DNA from: DASSFG01 sp035547915
GTDB taxonomy: Bacteria; Planctomycetota; Planctomycetia; Pirellulales; JAICIG01
Direction: 5' to 3'
Assembly: GCA_035547915.1 (NCBI GenBank)
Contig: DASZTS010000049.1
Span: 1 to 32,877, forward strand
DNA length: 32,877 nt
The notes beneath the pieces were generated by a model. That model searched no databases. It was not told the DNA's origin and was given only the letters and a program-made list of their open reading frames with translations. Below, one piece after another: positions 26,029-32,877 of the stretch. Numbering within the stretch: position 1 is the stretch's first letter; the number at the start of each line of letters is the position of its first letter. A program made the translations under genes and the position numbers.

Positions 26029-26547
26029 CGCCTCCCATCCCGTACGACGCCGCGTATGGAACGTAGATCATACAGGGCCCGTACCCCGGCTCTTCAGCCC
26101 CTTATAGCCTGGATTTTGCCGCAAGGCAATCAATGTTCGACGACGCCGAACCAGGTGTGACAAAGCGCTGGCATCTTGATGGCGACGCGAAGTGCGTTGC
26201 CCAAGGCAACGTCTTTACGCCACCAACCCGTAATCATTTTGGTTGACGCGACGGTGGTGTCCCGAGATCCGCGTTGCTGCCCGAACGTCAAACCTAAACC
26301 GGCGCAATTAGTCGGGTTGTTGCGGTGCCTATAAGGCGGGCACGCGCGGTAGTAGGCTCTGCCCAGAAAGCACCCCCGATCCAGGCGCCGACCACATTAG
26401 CGAGCGGGGCGACCGGGATCTCGTTTCGCCTAAACGCTAATCGGAGCTGCTCGCCCGCGGCAAGCGCAGAGGACGTCAATGCTACCCAGGTCATCAACCA
26501 CAGCAACGTCTTTAGAGCAACCGACAAGACCGGATCGATCTCCACAA
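26029..26547. other. gene-poor stretch with small hairpin
   Basis: The first part presumably contains the promoter of the CRTAC1-like gene at 26028. A hairpin of seven base pairs lies at 26195-26211 (CGTTGCC, CAA, GGCAACG), followed on the plus strand by TCTTTA; it has no gene close enough to be called its terminator. The only frame of any size is the doubtful 26294-26563 one, listed separately. I see no RNA gene or mobile element remnant. Confidence 0.4.
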
Positions 26548-26563
26548 AAAATCGGCGTTCCAC
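26294..26563 (-). CDS. doubtful small membrane protein
   Basis: An 89-codon frame with a hydrophobic segment (residues 11-36, 'VLSVALKTLLWLMTWVALTSS') and an 'AWIGGAFW' patch. It starts at a GTG that lies within the terminator-like hairpin at 26548-26573 and has no ribosome site, which speaks against the full frame. A start at the internal ATG (residue 24) would break the membrane helix. It may be a remnant of the same small membrane-protein group as its upstream neighbours. I do not recognise it. Confidence 0.25.
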   Translation of the reverse strand: MERRFFVEIDPVLSVALKTLLWLMTWVALTSSALAAGEQLRLAFRRNEIPVAPLANVVGAWIGGAFWAEPTTARARLIGTATTRLIAPV

Positions 26564-26573
26564 GGCCGATTTT
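26548..26573 (-). terminator. intrinsic terminator of the small-protein pair
   Basis: AAAATCGGC (26548-26556) and GCCGATTTT (26565-26573) form a perfect 9-bp stem with an 8-base loop. On the minus strand the second arm runs straight into a T-run (TTTTTT), the classic intrinsic terminator form. It lies about 70 bases past the stop of the gene at 26641. Confidence 0.65.
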
Positions 26574-26640
26574 CGCCCGCGGGCGCTCCGGCTTCCCGGT
26601 TTTGTCAGCCGCTCTTAGGGTGAACTGGCGGGGCATGGGG

Positions 26641-26853
26641 CTACTCCGTTGTCGCCTTGACATATCCGTCCATATCCAACCGAATCCATTCCGACCCGTC
26701 ACGAAGCTTCAAAGTATGAAACGTTCCGTCATCGGGCTCCGTGCGAGCCACCGGCGCTTCTAGCCGATGCTGGAGAACCATCCCTCCAAGGAACGCCCCC
26801 ACGACCAGCATCGCCAACAGCAACGCGCGGAGGGTGAACTGTGGGCGAGGCAT
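26641..26853 (-). CDS. small membrane protein, 'QFTLRALLLAM' type
   Basis: The protein has 70 residues. The N-terminus 'MPRPQFTLRALLLAMLVVGAF' (helix about 9-26) is a pattern that recurs in small planctomycete membrane proteins; the helix is preceded by an Arg, so the tail 'DGTFHTLKLRDGSEWIRLDMDG' should face outward. That tail looks like a short beta-hairpin. It lies three bases after the stop of the similar gene at 26857-27120, so the two form a transcript ended by the terminator at 26548-26573. Function unknown. Confidence 0.65.
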   Translation of the reverse strand: MPRPQFTLRALLLAMLVVGAFLGGMVLQHRLEAPVARTEPDDGTFHTLKLRDGSEWIRLDMDGYVKATTE

Positions 26854-26856
26854 AGG

Positions 26857-27120
26857 CTATCGACCCCAAATCCAGTCGATGTAGATGTACGAGAGCATGA
26901 CGCCTTGGCCGATTAGAGCGCCGACCGCCATAGAAATCCCACGATGCCCAATAACGCCCACGGAAGCAGCCAAGGCTACCCCGGTGGCGCAGAGGAGCGG
27001 TGCGACGTCGTCGCTACCATACCTGACGTTCGCCGTACATCGGCCGATAACGAGCGCCACGCAGAGCAGGCCCACCGCAACGAGCGTTCTTCGTAAGCTG
27101 AACTGAAACTGTCGGGTCAT
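26857..27120 (-). CDS. small membrane protein, 'QFSLRRTLVAV' type
   Basis: The protein has 87 residues and three hydrophobic segments (about 9-26, 40-56 and 64-82). 'RQFQFSLRRTLVAVGLLCVAL' at the N-terminus is the same pattern as in the downstream gene, which hints at a common origin or a shared targeting signal. The start ATG 27120 is the only reasonable one. Nothing indicates a function. It is the first gene of the two-gene transcript and its promoter should lie in 27121-27250, which it shares divergently with the small gene at 27253. Confidence 0.65.
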   Translation of the reverse strand: MTRQFQFSLRRTLVAVGLLCVALVIGRCTANVRYGSDDVAPLLCATGVALAASVGVIGHRGISMAVGALIGQGVMLSYIYIDWIWGR

Positions 27121-27252
27121 GAAGATATTATCCCGCTCTGGCTGGTCCGCTACAATCTTGGCTATCGCCTGCTATTGCGGCTGGTCCCTGCAACATCGGC
27201 CGTGGGCACCGATTCTGGCTTTCCCTAACCTTCGCCGGCCGTTTGCTGGATT

Positions 27253-27429
27253 ATGCTGATGTCCGTCACGCCTTACGGCGACAGACCAGAGCACCTCAAG
27301 AACTATGGCTGGGGCGAGCCGCCGCTAAAATGGTGCTTGCCGGTGCTTTGGTGCCTAGCGCCCATCAACGGCCTTTTCGCCGTCTTTCTTGACTGGGTGT
27401 TCACGTCCCGCAAAGTCCCCCCTGGCTAA
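27253..27429 (+). CDS. very small membrane protein (58 residues)
   Basis: From ATG 27253 the frame encodes 58 residues ending at TAA 27427-27429; ATG 27259 is an alternative. It starts 'MLMSVTPYGDRPEHLKNYGWG' in part polar, then a hydrophobic helix ('WCLPVLWCLAPINGLFAVFLDWVF') and a basic end (TSRK). The composition and helix look like a real single-pass protein, and it precedes the NPYKAP gene on the same strand by 25 bases. No ribosome site is clear. It resembles nothing I can name. Confidence 0.5.
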   Translation: MLMSVTPYGDRPEHLKNYGWGEPPLKWCLPVLWCLAPINGLFAVFLDWVFTSRKVPPG

Positions 27430-27454
27430 CCTCCTGGCCGTCGAACCTTCTCTT

Positions 27455-27703
27455 ATGGACGAGAACCCGTACAAGGCGCCGGGTACGACTACGGTCCCTC
27501 TTCTGTCGCCGGCCCGCAGGTGGCGACTATCGTGGCCATTGATTGGTATAGCGGGAGGTGTCGCGCTGGCCTGGGTCCTGATCGCGATGGCTTCCGGACT
27601 TAGTCTCCAGACCTGCGCGGCGATTGTCCTCGTCTGTTCCGTTGCCGGCCTGGCAGTCGGGTTTCTAATTGATCTCTGCCGGCAATGGATCGGACGCGCC
27701 TAA
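27455..27703 (+). CDS. small two-helix membrane protein with 'NPYKAP' N-terminus
   Basis: From ATG 27455 the protein has 82 residues. It begins 'MDENPYKAP', a start seen in many planctomycete membrane proteins ('NPY-x-[AS]P'), and this decides the start against a frame reaching back to 27389. Two hydrophobic helices follow (about 27-46 and 50-71). The C-terminus is basic. No ribosome site is evident. It probably shares a transcript with the 58-residue gene upstream. Function unknown. Confidence 0.6.
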   Translation: MDENPYKAPGTTTVPLLSPARRWRLSWPLIGIAGGVALAWVLIAMASGLSLQTCAAIVLVCSVAGLAVGFLIDLCRQWIGRA

Positions 27704-27899
27704 AAACCCGGCCCCCCGCTGGGCAGCCGTTTCAGGTTTTCCCTTGACGGTCTGCTGGCAACGCAAGGGTTAGGGACACCACCGACGCGACAGAAAGATT
27801 GACATCCTTCCTCAGGAGCGGGAAGATCAACGGTCGTTCCCTAACATCCGAGCGTTTTGCCCTACTGCAAGGGCCGACTTCGAGGCAGGGAGAGATCCG

Positions 27900-28112
27900 A
27901 TGGGTCTGCGCGTGGCCGCCTTCGTTCTCGGCGTGCTCAGCGGCATCGCCGCAGTTCGCGCGTTCGGCTATCGGGTGGTCGACTTACCGCCTTCTTCGGA
28001 TACGGCGACCGTAGCGCGCGAGGAGGTACAGAAGAGCCGCGAACGCCATCAATCGCAATTGCAGAAAGCGACGGAACGGCATCGGCGTGCCGCCGACTGG
28101 TCGAAGCGGTGA
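27900..28112 (+). CDS. small protein: membrane anchor plus charged helix
   Basis: The protein has 70 residues: one hydrophobic helix (about 3-21) followed by a charged, Glu/Arg/Gln-rich segment that could form a coiled coil ('EEVQKSRERHQSQLQKATERHRR'-type, in part). A strong ribosome site (AGGGAGAG) lies six bases before ATG 27900. A TTGACA at 27799-27804 with a weak GAAGAT 17 bases on could be its promoter. The frame stops just before the frameshifted remnant at 28113-28389, so it may itself be the N-terminal part of a broken gene. Confidence 0.5.
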   Translation: MGLRVAAFVLGVLSGIAAVRAFGYRVVDLPPSSDTATVAREEVQKSRERHQSQLQKATERHRRAADWSKR

Positions 28113-28389
28113 AGGGATGACGGGGCGTCTCTGGCGGACAATCCGCGCAGTTTCGAGTCGGGAGTCGGGCTCGATCGGAAGGCAATTGCCGGAAACATCA
28201 GCTTTTCGGCCAGGTCCTCTGCGACGCCGAACCATTTCTGAAATCGTGGCTCGCCGACACTTTCCGATGTTGGTCATCCTCGGCCGCGACGGGCGCGTTG
28301 TCTGGATCGATGGTGGCGCCCAGCTATTTCATCGTATCGATGAACTGGCGAAGACGCTCTGCGGCGCCCTCGATAGCACCGACGATTGA
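28113..28389 (+). pseudogene. probable frameshifted remnant, thioredoxin-like C-terminal end
   Basis: Three different frames carry protein-like pieces in order: 'DDGASLADNPRSFESGVGLD' (from 28116), then 'LFGQVLCDAEPFLKSWLADTF' in part (28202-28264), then 'PMLVILGRDGRVVWIDGGA' onward to the stop at 28389. The last piece resembles the end of a thioredoxin/TlpA fold, where 'P-x-hhhh-D-x-x-G-x-h' is typical. Each switch would need a one-base shift. The whole could be a decayed exported thioredoxin-like gene, perhaps beginning with the anchor at 27900. The CxxC site is not seen. Confidence 0.4.
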
Positions 28390-28457
28390 GGCCGTCGCGG
28401 TCGAAATGCTCGAGGCGTCAGAACCGTTCGCCCGAATCCGAGCGACACGACAGGTAG

Positions 28458-30095
28458 CTAGGGCGAGCGATCTCCCTGCGCGCCGCGATGCATCCGTATC
28501 ATCTCACGATTCATCGCCAACACTTCCTGCCACTCCAGGTCGTACAGGTTGGCGTTTCGCTCGTGCAGCGGCCGATGGGAAAGCCAAAGCTTCGGCCGCA
28601 GCGGCTTGAGAGCCGCGAGCGAAGCCTCCATCTGTTCGGCATCCCACGTTTCGTCGCGCAAGGCGGCGAAAACCTGTTTCATTTCCGATTTGCTCACTTC
28701 GATGGGTATGTCGCCGCTGATGAGCACCTGGTCGGAGCCGGCTCGAAGATGATACGCCGCGGCGGTGCTGTCGCGGCCGGGCGTCGCAAGCGCCCCCAGT
28801 TCGCGACAGCCGAGCATGTCGATCTGGTCGACGGGGATGACGGACGTGTCTTCGGGACAATGCTCGGCCGCGATTCCGACCCCATCGGGCGCGACGACCA
28901 CGCGGCAACCGGTCGCCTCGACGAGCGCTCGCAACCCGGTCAGGTTCTCGGCCCGGCACGAAGTGAGCAGCACGGCGGCGACCGGCGGCGGCTCGACTCC
29001 CAATTCCTTCCAAGCGTCGGCCAAGAATCGGGAAGGGGCGTCTCCGCCGGCCGCATCAAACAACAGGGTGGCGTCGCCCGTCAGATACGAGTAGACCGCC
29101 TTGTCTTCCGCGTCGCCCAAATAAAAGAGCCCCTCCGCGAGCTTTTTGGGGGTGCCATCGAGAAAGTCGGCGCCGTCTTCTTCATAGTGCCGCGTGAGCA
29201 GCTCCAACTCGTCGATGCCACGGTCGATCAGGCTTGCCCACTGTTTGGCGGTCAACCGCGGATTCTGGGCGATCGGGTCGGACTGCGGATGGCCCGGCAG
29301 GACCATGTCGGGCACGGGCAGCCCGCGCAAGGTCCGCAGCGACTGGAGATACTCGTCGACATTCCCTCGATATTTCGGTGCCAGGTAGGCCGAGTAGGTT
29401 CCCAATCCGTTGCTGAGCGACATGATGGTATCGCCCGTGAACAAAGCGCGCGTGCCTCGGTTCTCGACGAGAAAACAGAAGCTGCCCCGCGTATGGCCCG
29501 GAGTCGACAAGGCGGTGATCCGCGCTTCACCTAGGGAAAACGTCTGTCCGTCGCTCAACTCCACGTCGACGGCCGTGGGGTGTAGCGTCACGACGGGCAT
29601 GTCGAATTTCGAAAAGATGGCCTCCCAGGGGCCCCCGGCACGCAGACAGGGGGCGTCCTCCCGGCCGATGCACACCTGCGCGCCGGTCTCGCGGCGGAGC
29701 CTTTCCGCGCCCATCGTGTGGTCGCCGTGCGCGTGCGTCAGCAGGATGTATCGAATCTGCCGCAAATCCAAGCGAAGTTTCGCAAAACCTTCCACGATCT
29801 TGTCGTATTCGCCTTCCAACCCGCTGTCGATGAGCACCAGCCCGTCTCGGGTTTCGACCACATAGACGGCCGACGGAGAGATGTCGCCCAGCAGAAAGAG
29901 ACCGTCGGCGAGTTGGCACGGCGACCGTACGAGGTATTTCGATACCGGTTCCTTGTTCTGACCCGCTTCCGCGGGCGTCCGACCATCATCGCGGGCCGGC
30001 CACAAACGCCAACCGGCGACCGCCAGCACGCATGCGCAAGCCAACGCGCCAACCAACAGGGCGGATGGTCGCAACGGACCCTCTTTCATCGACAT
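28458..30095 (-). CDS. two-domain MBL-fold protein with degenerate second domain
   Basis: From ATG 30095 (or 30089) the protein has 545 residues. A hydrophobic anchor or signal (about 10-32) puts it outside the cytoplasm. Domain 1 (about 55-290) is a full metallo-beta-lactamase fold: HAHGDH (121-126), 'TPGHTRGS' (His201), 'FTGD' (Asp222) and 'VLPGHP' (His269), so it should bind two metals and act as a hydrolase of unknown substrate. Domain 2 (about 318-530) repeats the fold ('LAEGLFYLGD' against 'LADGLFLLGD'), but HAHGDH has become SCRAEN (379-384) and the His of 'TPGH' is Arg (TPGRDS). It is probably non-catalytic. A longer frame to 30290 would hide the anchor. Confidence 0.88.
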   Translation of the reverse strand: MSMKEGPLRPSALLVGALACACVLAVAGWRLWPARDDGRTPAEAGQNKEPVSKYLVRSPCQLADGLFLLGDISPSAVYVVETRDGLVLIDSGLEGEYDKIVEGFAKLRLDLRQIRYILLTHAHGDHTMGAERLRRETGAQVCIGREDAPCLRAGGPWEAIFSKFDMPVVTLHPTAVDVELSDGQTFSLGEARITALSTPGHTRGSFCFLVENRGTRALFTGDTIMSLSNGLGTYSAYLAPKYRGNVDEYLQSLRTLRGLPVPDMVLPGHPQSDPIAQNPRLTAKQWASLIDRGIDELELLTRHYEEDGADFLDGTPKKLAEGLFYLGDAEDKAVYSYLTGDATLLFDAAGGDAPSRFLADAWKELGVEPPPVAAVLLTSCRAENLTGLRALVEATGCRVVVAPDGVGIAAEHCPEDTSVIPVDQIDMLGCRELGALATPGRDSTAAAYHLRAGSDQVLISGDIPIEVSKSEMKQVFAALRDETWDAEQMEASLAALKPLRPKLWLSHRPLHERNANLYDLEWQEVLAMNREMIRMHRGAQGDRSP

Positions 30096-30450
30096 GAACT
30101 GTTTTCGCTCGCGTCCGAATTCGCCCTCTGCAACCGTACCAGATGCGGCGGTCGCTTGATATAAGCCGGCGTAGCTAGCTGGCTGGCTAACCTGCGTCGT
30201 CCGGGAAATGCGGCAGCGATTCGATCCCGTGCGGCCGCCCAAGGTCGCGCGCTGCGAAGGCTGCCGCGCTGGTCGTTTGGCAATCAGCACCGTCGCTGGC
30301 CGCCGACGCCGCAGCGCGCGGAAACCACGCAGGATGGGTGTTTTCTATGGCCGGCATTCAAAGTGCTAAGACCGCGGTGCCTCGCCAGGCATGACTATCT
30401 GACACTCGTTTGATTGCCCACCGTTACCCTTCTCCGTGGAGACCCGATTC
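30096..30450. promoter_or_regulatory. divergent intergenic region
   Basis: This 355-base region separates the MBL gene (minus) from the DUF11 gene (plus) and should hold promoters for both. A GCTAGCT/GGCTGGCT-rich patch at about 30170-30188 is the only visible low-complexity element. I could not pick out convincing promoter boxes. No credible coding frame lies here. Confidence 0.4.
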
Positions 30451-32877
30451 ATGGCCAGTACGCATTCCCGCGCCCATTCCGCGCCCAAAACTCGCCAAGA
30501 AAAGAAGAAGAATACCCGACGATTCGGTTTCAACAGTTCCGGCGCCGAATGGCTCGAGCAGCGCCTGTTGCTAACCGCCGATCTCTCGGTCAGCAAGTCG
30601 CAGATCGCGCCGCTCGCGGGCGGTGTGCCGGCGGCGGTCGTGGCGGGCGAGATGGTCAGCTATCAGATCACGGTCGCCAACAGCAACGCGGCCACATCGT
30701 CTGCGACCAACACGACCTTGACCGACACGCTCCCCGCGGGCGAAACGCTCATCAACGCCTCGGCGGCCAGCGGCGGCACCCTGTCTGTGAGCGGAAACTC
30801 CTTCACGGAGAACTTGGGAACGATCGGCGCGGGTTCGACCGTCACCGTCACCATCGACGCGTTGGTGAACGGGCAGGTCGGCGGGACGCTGACGAACACC
30901 GCCAGCGTATCGAGCCCCGACGAAAACGGTGGGCTGCCGATCGTCTCGGCGCCCGTTTCGACCACCATCAACGCCCTGACGAACTCGGCCCCCAGCCTCT
31001 CGATCACCAAGACCGCGGCCACCGGCGACGCAGCGATCTCGGCCGGCGCCGGCGAAACGTACACCATCACGGTCGCCAATAACAGCGCCAACGCGGCCAG
31101 CAACGTGAACGTGCTCGACGTACTCCCAGCCGGCGCAACGTTCCTCACGGGCACCGTAACGGGCGGTACCGGCGCCACCGTCTTGTCGCCCCCGACGGGC
31201 AACCTGGAAACGATCGATCTGGGCACGCTCGCCGGCCACGGCAGCGCGACCATCAGCCTGGCCATCACCGGGCCGGCCAGCGTGGGCGCCATGATCAATA
31301 CGGCCACGGTCGAGAGCGGCTCGGGCAACAGCGCCGTGGCCTCGGCAACCGACAGCGTGGCGACGGCCGTACAAGGAACCACAACCCCGCCGACGGGCAC
31401 CGTCGATCTGTCGATCGCGAAGGTGGTGACGGCCAGCGGCAGCGCGGGCACGAGCCAGACCGAGACGATCACCGTGAAAAATCAAGGCACGGCCAACGCC
31501 ACGGGTGTGGTCATCGCCGACATGCTGCCGGGCGGAGCGCAGTTCATCAGCGGCACGGCGAGCGTCAACGGTGTCGCCGTGACGGCCAACAACGGCATGG
31601 CCTCGGCCCAGCTTCCCACGCTGGCCGCCGGCGCCAGTGCCACCCTCACGCTGACGCTGACACCCTCGATCGTCGGCGCGCTGACCGACACGGCCTATGT
31701 CGAAGCCGATCAGGTCGACGCCAATCAGGCCAACAACATCGCTACCGCGACCAGCCTGGTCACCGGACTGTTGACGCCCGCCGTCGATTTGTCGGTGACC
31801 GAGAGCGCCTCGGCCGCGACCGGTAGCGTCGGCGCCAACGAGGTCTATACGATCACCGTCACCAACAACTCGGCCAATGCGGCCACGGGCGTCGCCCTCA
31901 GCGATACCCTTCCCGCGAACGCGTTGTTCATCGGCGCCACGTCGTCGACCGGGGCGACACTGAACCCGAGCCTGGGCACGCTCACCGACCAGATCGGAAA
32001 CCTCGCGGCGGGCGCCTCACAGACATTGACCGTGACCGTGACGCCCACCGTCGCGGGCGTGTTGACGAACGCCGCCTACGTGGCCGGCAGCCAACTCGAT
32101 ACGAACCTGGCCAACAACGTCGCCACGCTCACCACGCCCGTACAAGGCGTGGTGAACGCGAACGTCGACCTGTCGATCACCAAGACGGCCGCCAACAGCA
32201 ACGCCAGCGTGGCCGTCGGCGCGAACGAAACCTACACGCTGACCGTGACCAACAACGGCACCGCCGCCGCCACCGGCGTGGTGATCTCCGACGTGCTGCC
32301 CGCGGCCGCCACCTTCTTGGGCGGCAGCACCAGCATCAACGGAACGACCGTCGCCGACCTCAGCGGGACGGCGACCACGAACCTGGGCACGCTCGCCGCC
32401 GGCGCCTCGGCCACGGTGACGATCACCGTCACGCCGACCGTGGCCGGTTCGATCACCGACACGGCCTACGTCGAAAGCAACGACGTCGACACCAACCAGG
32501 CCAACAACTCGGCCAGTGTTACCACGCCGGTCATCTCGCCGACGAGCGCGGCCAACCTGTCGATCGCCAAGATCGCGACACCCAATCCCGATGTCGAAGG
32601 CCAGCCCCTGACCTATGTGTTGCTCATCACGAACACGGGAGCGGCGGCCGCCGACAACGTCAACGTCTCGGATACGTTGCCCAGCGGACTCACCTTCGTC
32701 TCGGCTAGCACCGACGTAAACGGTGTGACGGTGAATAACAGCAATGGCACGCTGACGGCCAATCTGGGCACCGTGCCCATCGGAGCGGTCGACACCATCA
32801 CGGTCGTTGTGACGCCGACTTCGCCCGGATCGATCACGAACACGGCGAGCGTCTCGACCACCACCCCCAACCTCAGC
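30451..32877 (+). CDS. large DUF11-repeat surface protein, C-terminus cut by window edge
   Basis: The frame is open from ATG 30451 to the right edge (809 codons). A basic N-terminus (KTRQEKKKNTRR) is followed by 'EWLEQRLLLTADL' (about 33-45), the LEPR-xLL-like motif found at the start of giant planctomycete surface proteins. Then come at least six DUF11-type beta-sandwich repeats starting near residues 44, 181, 318, 445, 572 and 701 ('VDLSITK...ETYTITVTNN...LP...TATV'), each 127-137 residues. They are rich in Thr, Ser, Ala and Asn and have no Cys that I noticed. Proteins of this type are exported and form cell-surface fibres or layers; that role is inferred. No ribosome site is clear at the ATG, though TCTCCGTGGAG lies upstream. 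The real length is unknown. Confidence 0.88.
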   Translation, partial: MASTHSRAHSAPKTRQEKKKNTRRFGFNSSGAEWLEQRLLLTADLSVSKSQIAPLAGGVPAAVVAGEMVSYQITVANSNAATSSATNTTLTDTLPAGETLINASAASGGTLSVSGNSFTENLGTIGAGSTVTVTIDALVNGQVGGTLTNTASVSSPDENGGLPIVSAPVSTTINALTNSAPSLSITKTAATGDAAISAGAGETYTITVANNSANAASNVNVLDVLPAGATFLTGTVTGGTGATVLSPPTGNLETIDLGTLAGHGSATISLAITGPASVGAMINTATVESGSGNSAVASATDSVATAVQGTTTPPTGTVDLSIAKVVTASGSAGTSQTETITVKNQGTANATGVVIADMLPGGAQFISGTASVNGVAVTANNGMASAQLPTLAAGASATLTLTLTPSIVGALTDTAYVEADQVDANQANNIATATSLVTGLLTPAVDLSVTESASAATGSVGANEVYTITVTNNSANAATGVALSDTLPANALFIGATSSTGATLNPSLGTLTDQIGNLAAGASQTLTVTVTPTVAGVLTNAAYVAGSQLDTNLANNVATLTTPVQGVVNANVDLSITKTAANSNASVAVGANETYTLTVTNNGTAAATGVVISDVLPAAATFLGGSTSINGTTVADLSGTATTNLGTLAAGASATVTITVTPTVAGSITDTAYVESNDVDTNQANNSASVTTPVISPTSAANLSIAKIATPNPDVEGQPLTYVLLITNTGAAAADNVNVSDTLPSGLTFVSASTDVNGVTVNNSNGTLTANLGTVPIGAVDTITVVVTPTSPGSITNTASVSTTTPNLS

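Noticed and set aside
24106..26160. Plus-strand open frame of 684 codons
   Set aside because: It is antisense to the CRTAC1-like gene, whose calcium loops and ASPIC domain are unmistakable. The plus-strand product has only low-complexity Val/Glu/Arg runs that mirror the DxDxDG codons.
27704..27780. AAAACC/GGTTTT dyad after the NPYKAP gene as a terminator
   Set aside because: The arms are only six bases with a long, poorly paired interior and no T-run after the second arm.
28488..29534. Plus-strand open frame of 348 codons
   Set aside because: Antisense to the MBL gene with its HAHGDH site; the product is a mirror of GC-rich codons.
30571..31485. Minus-strand frames of 269-304 codons inside the DUF11 gene
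   Set aside because: They are antisense to the repeat gene and reflect its Thr/Ala/Val codons; no start signal or domain.

Overview
The window looks like the chromosome of a planctomycete, probably of the Pirellulales type. The signs are two DUF1559 pseudopilin-like proteins, several TPR and zinc-ribbon membrane proteins, a CRTAC1-like (ASPIC/UnbV) protein beside a multihaem cytochrome c, small proteins with 'FTLR/FSLR' or 'NPYKAP' N-termini, and a surface protein with a 'LEQRLLL' N-terminal motif. Base composition is GC-rich, so many long antisense frames are open. I see no tRNA, rRNA, CRISPR array, insertion sequence or phage gene.

Layout. 1-4560: the start of a DUF1559 gene that runs off the left edge, then three membrane proteins of unknown function (two with N-terminal zinc ribbons). 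4557-12905: four consecutive plus-strand genes, each coding for a multi-pass GT-C/TMTC-like membrane domain followed by a TPR domain. 12884-15322: a convergent multi-pass membrane protein with an acidic loop resembling GT-C or DUF6077 proteins. 15479-17331: two translationally coupled family 2 glycosyltransferases. Together 4.5-17.3 kb reads as a glycan or protein-glycosylation locus.

17397-26028 is entirely on the minus strand. In transcription order it holds a CRTAC1/ASPIC-UnbV protein, an eight-haem cytochrome c, a complete DUF1559 protein with a good sigma-70-like promoter and an overlapping inverted repeat, a small lipoprotein, and two coupled membrane-anchored TPR proteins. All products are predicted to be exported or membrane bound. 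26029-28457 is a looser zone of very small membrane proteins, hairpins and a probable frameshifted remnant. 28458-30095 is a two-domain metallo-beta-lactamase-fold protein whose second domain has lost its metal ligands. Diverging from it, 30451 to the right edge is a large surface protein built of DUF11 repeats, also incomplete.

The most interesting element is the four-gene array of TMTC-like GT-C/TPR proteins. The TPR part grows from about four to about ten repeats while the membrane part keeps the same motifs. Its substrate cannot be read from the sequence. The DUF11 protein and the pseudopilins are candidates by inference only.
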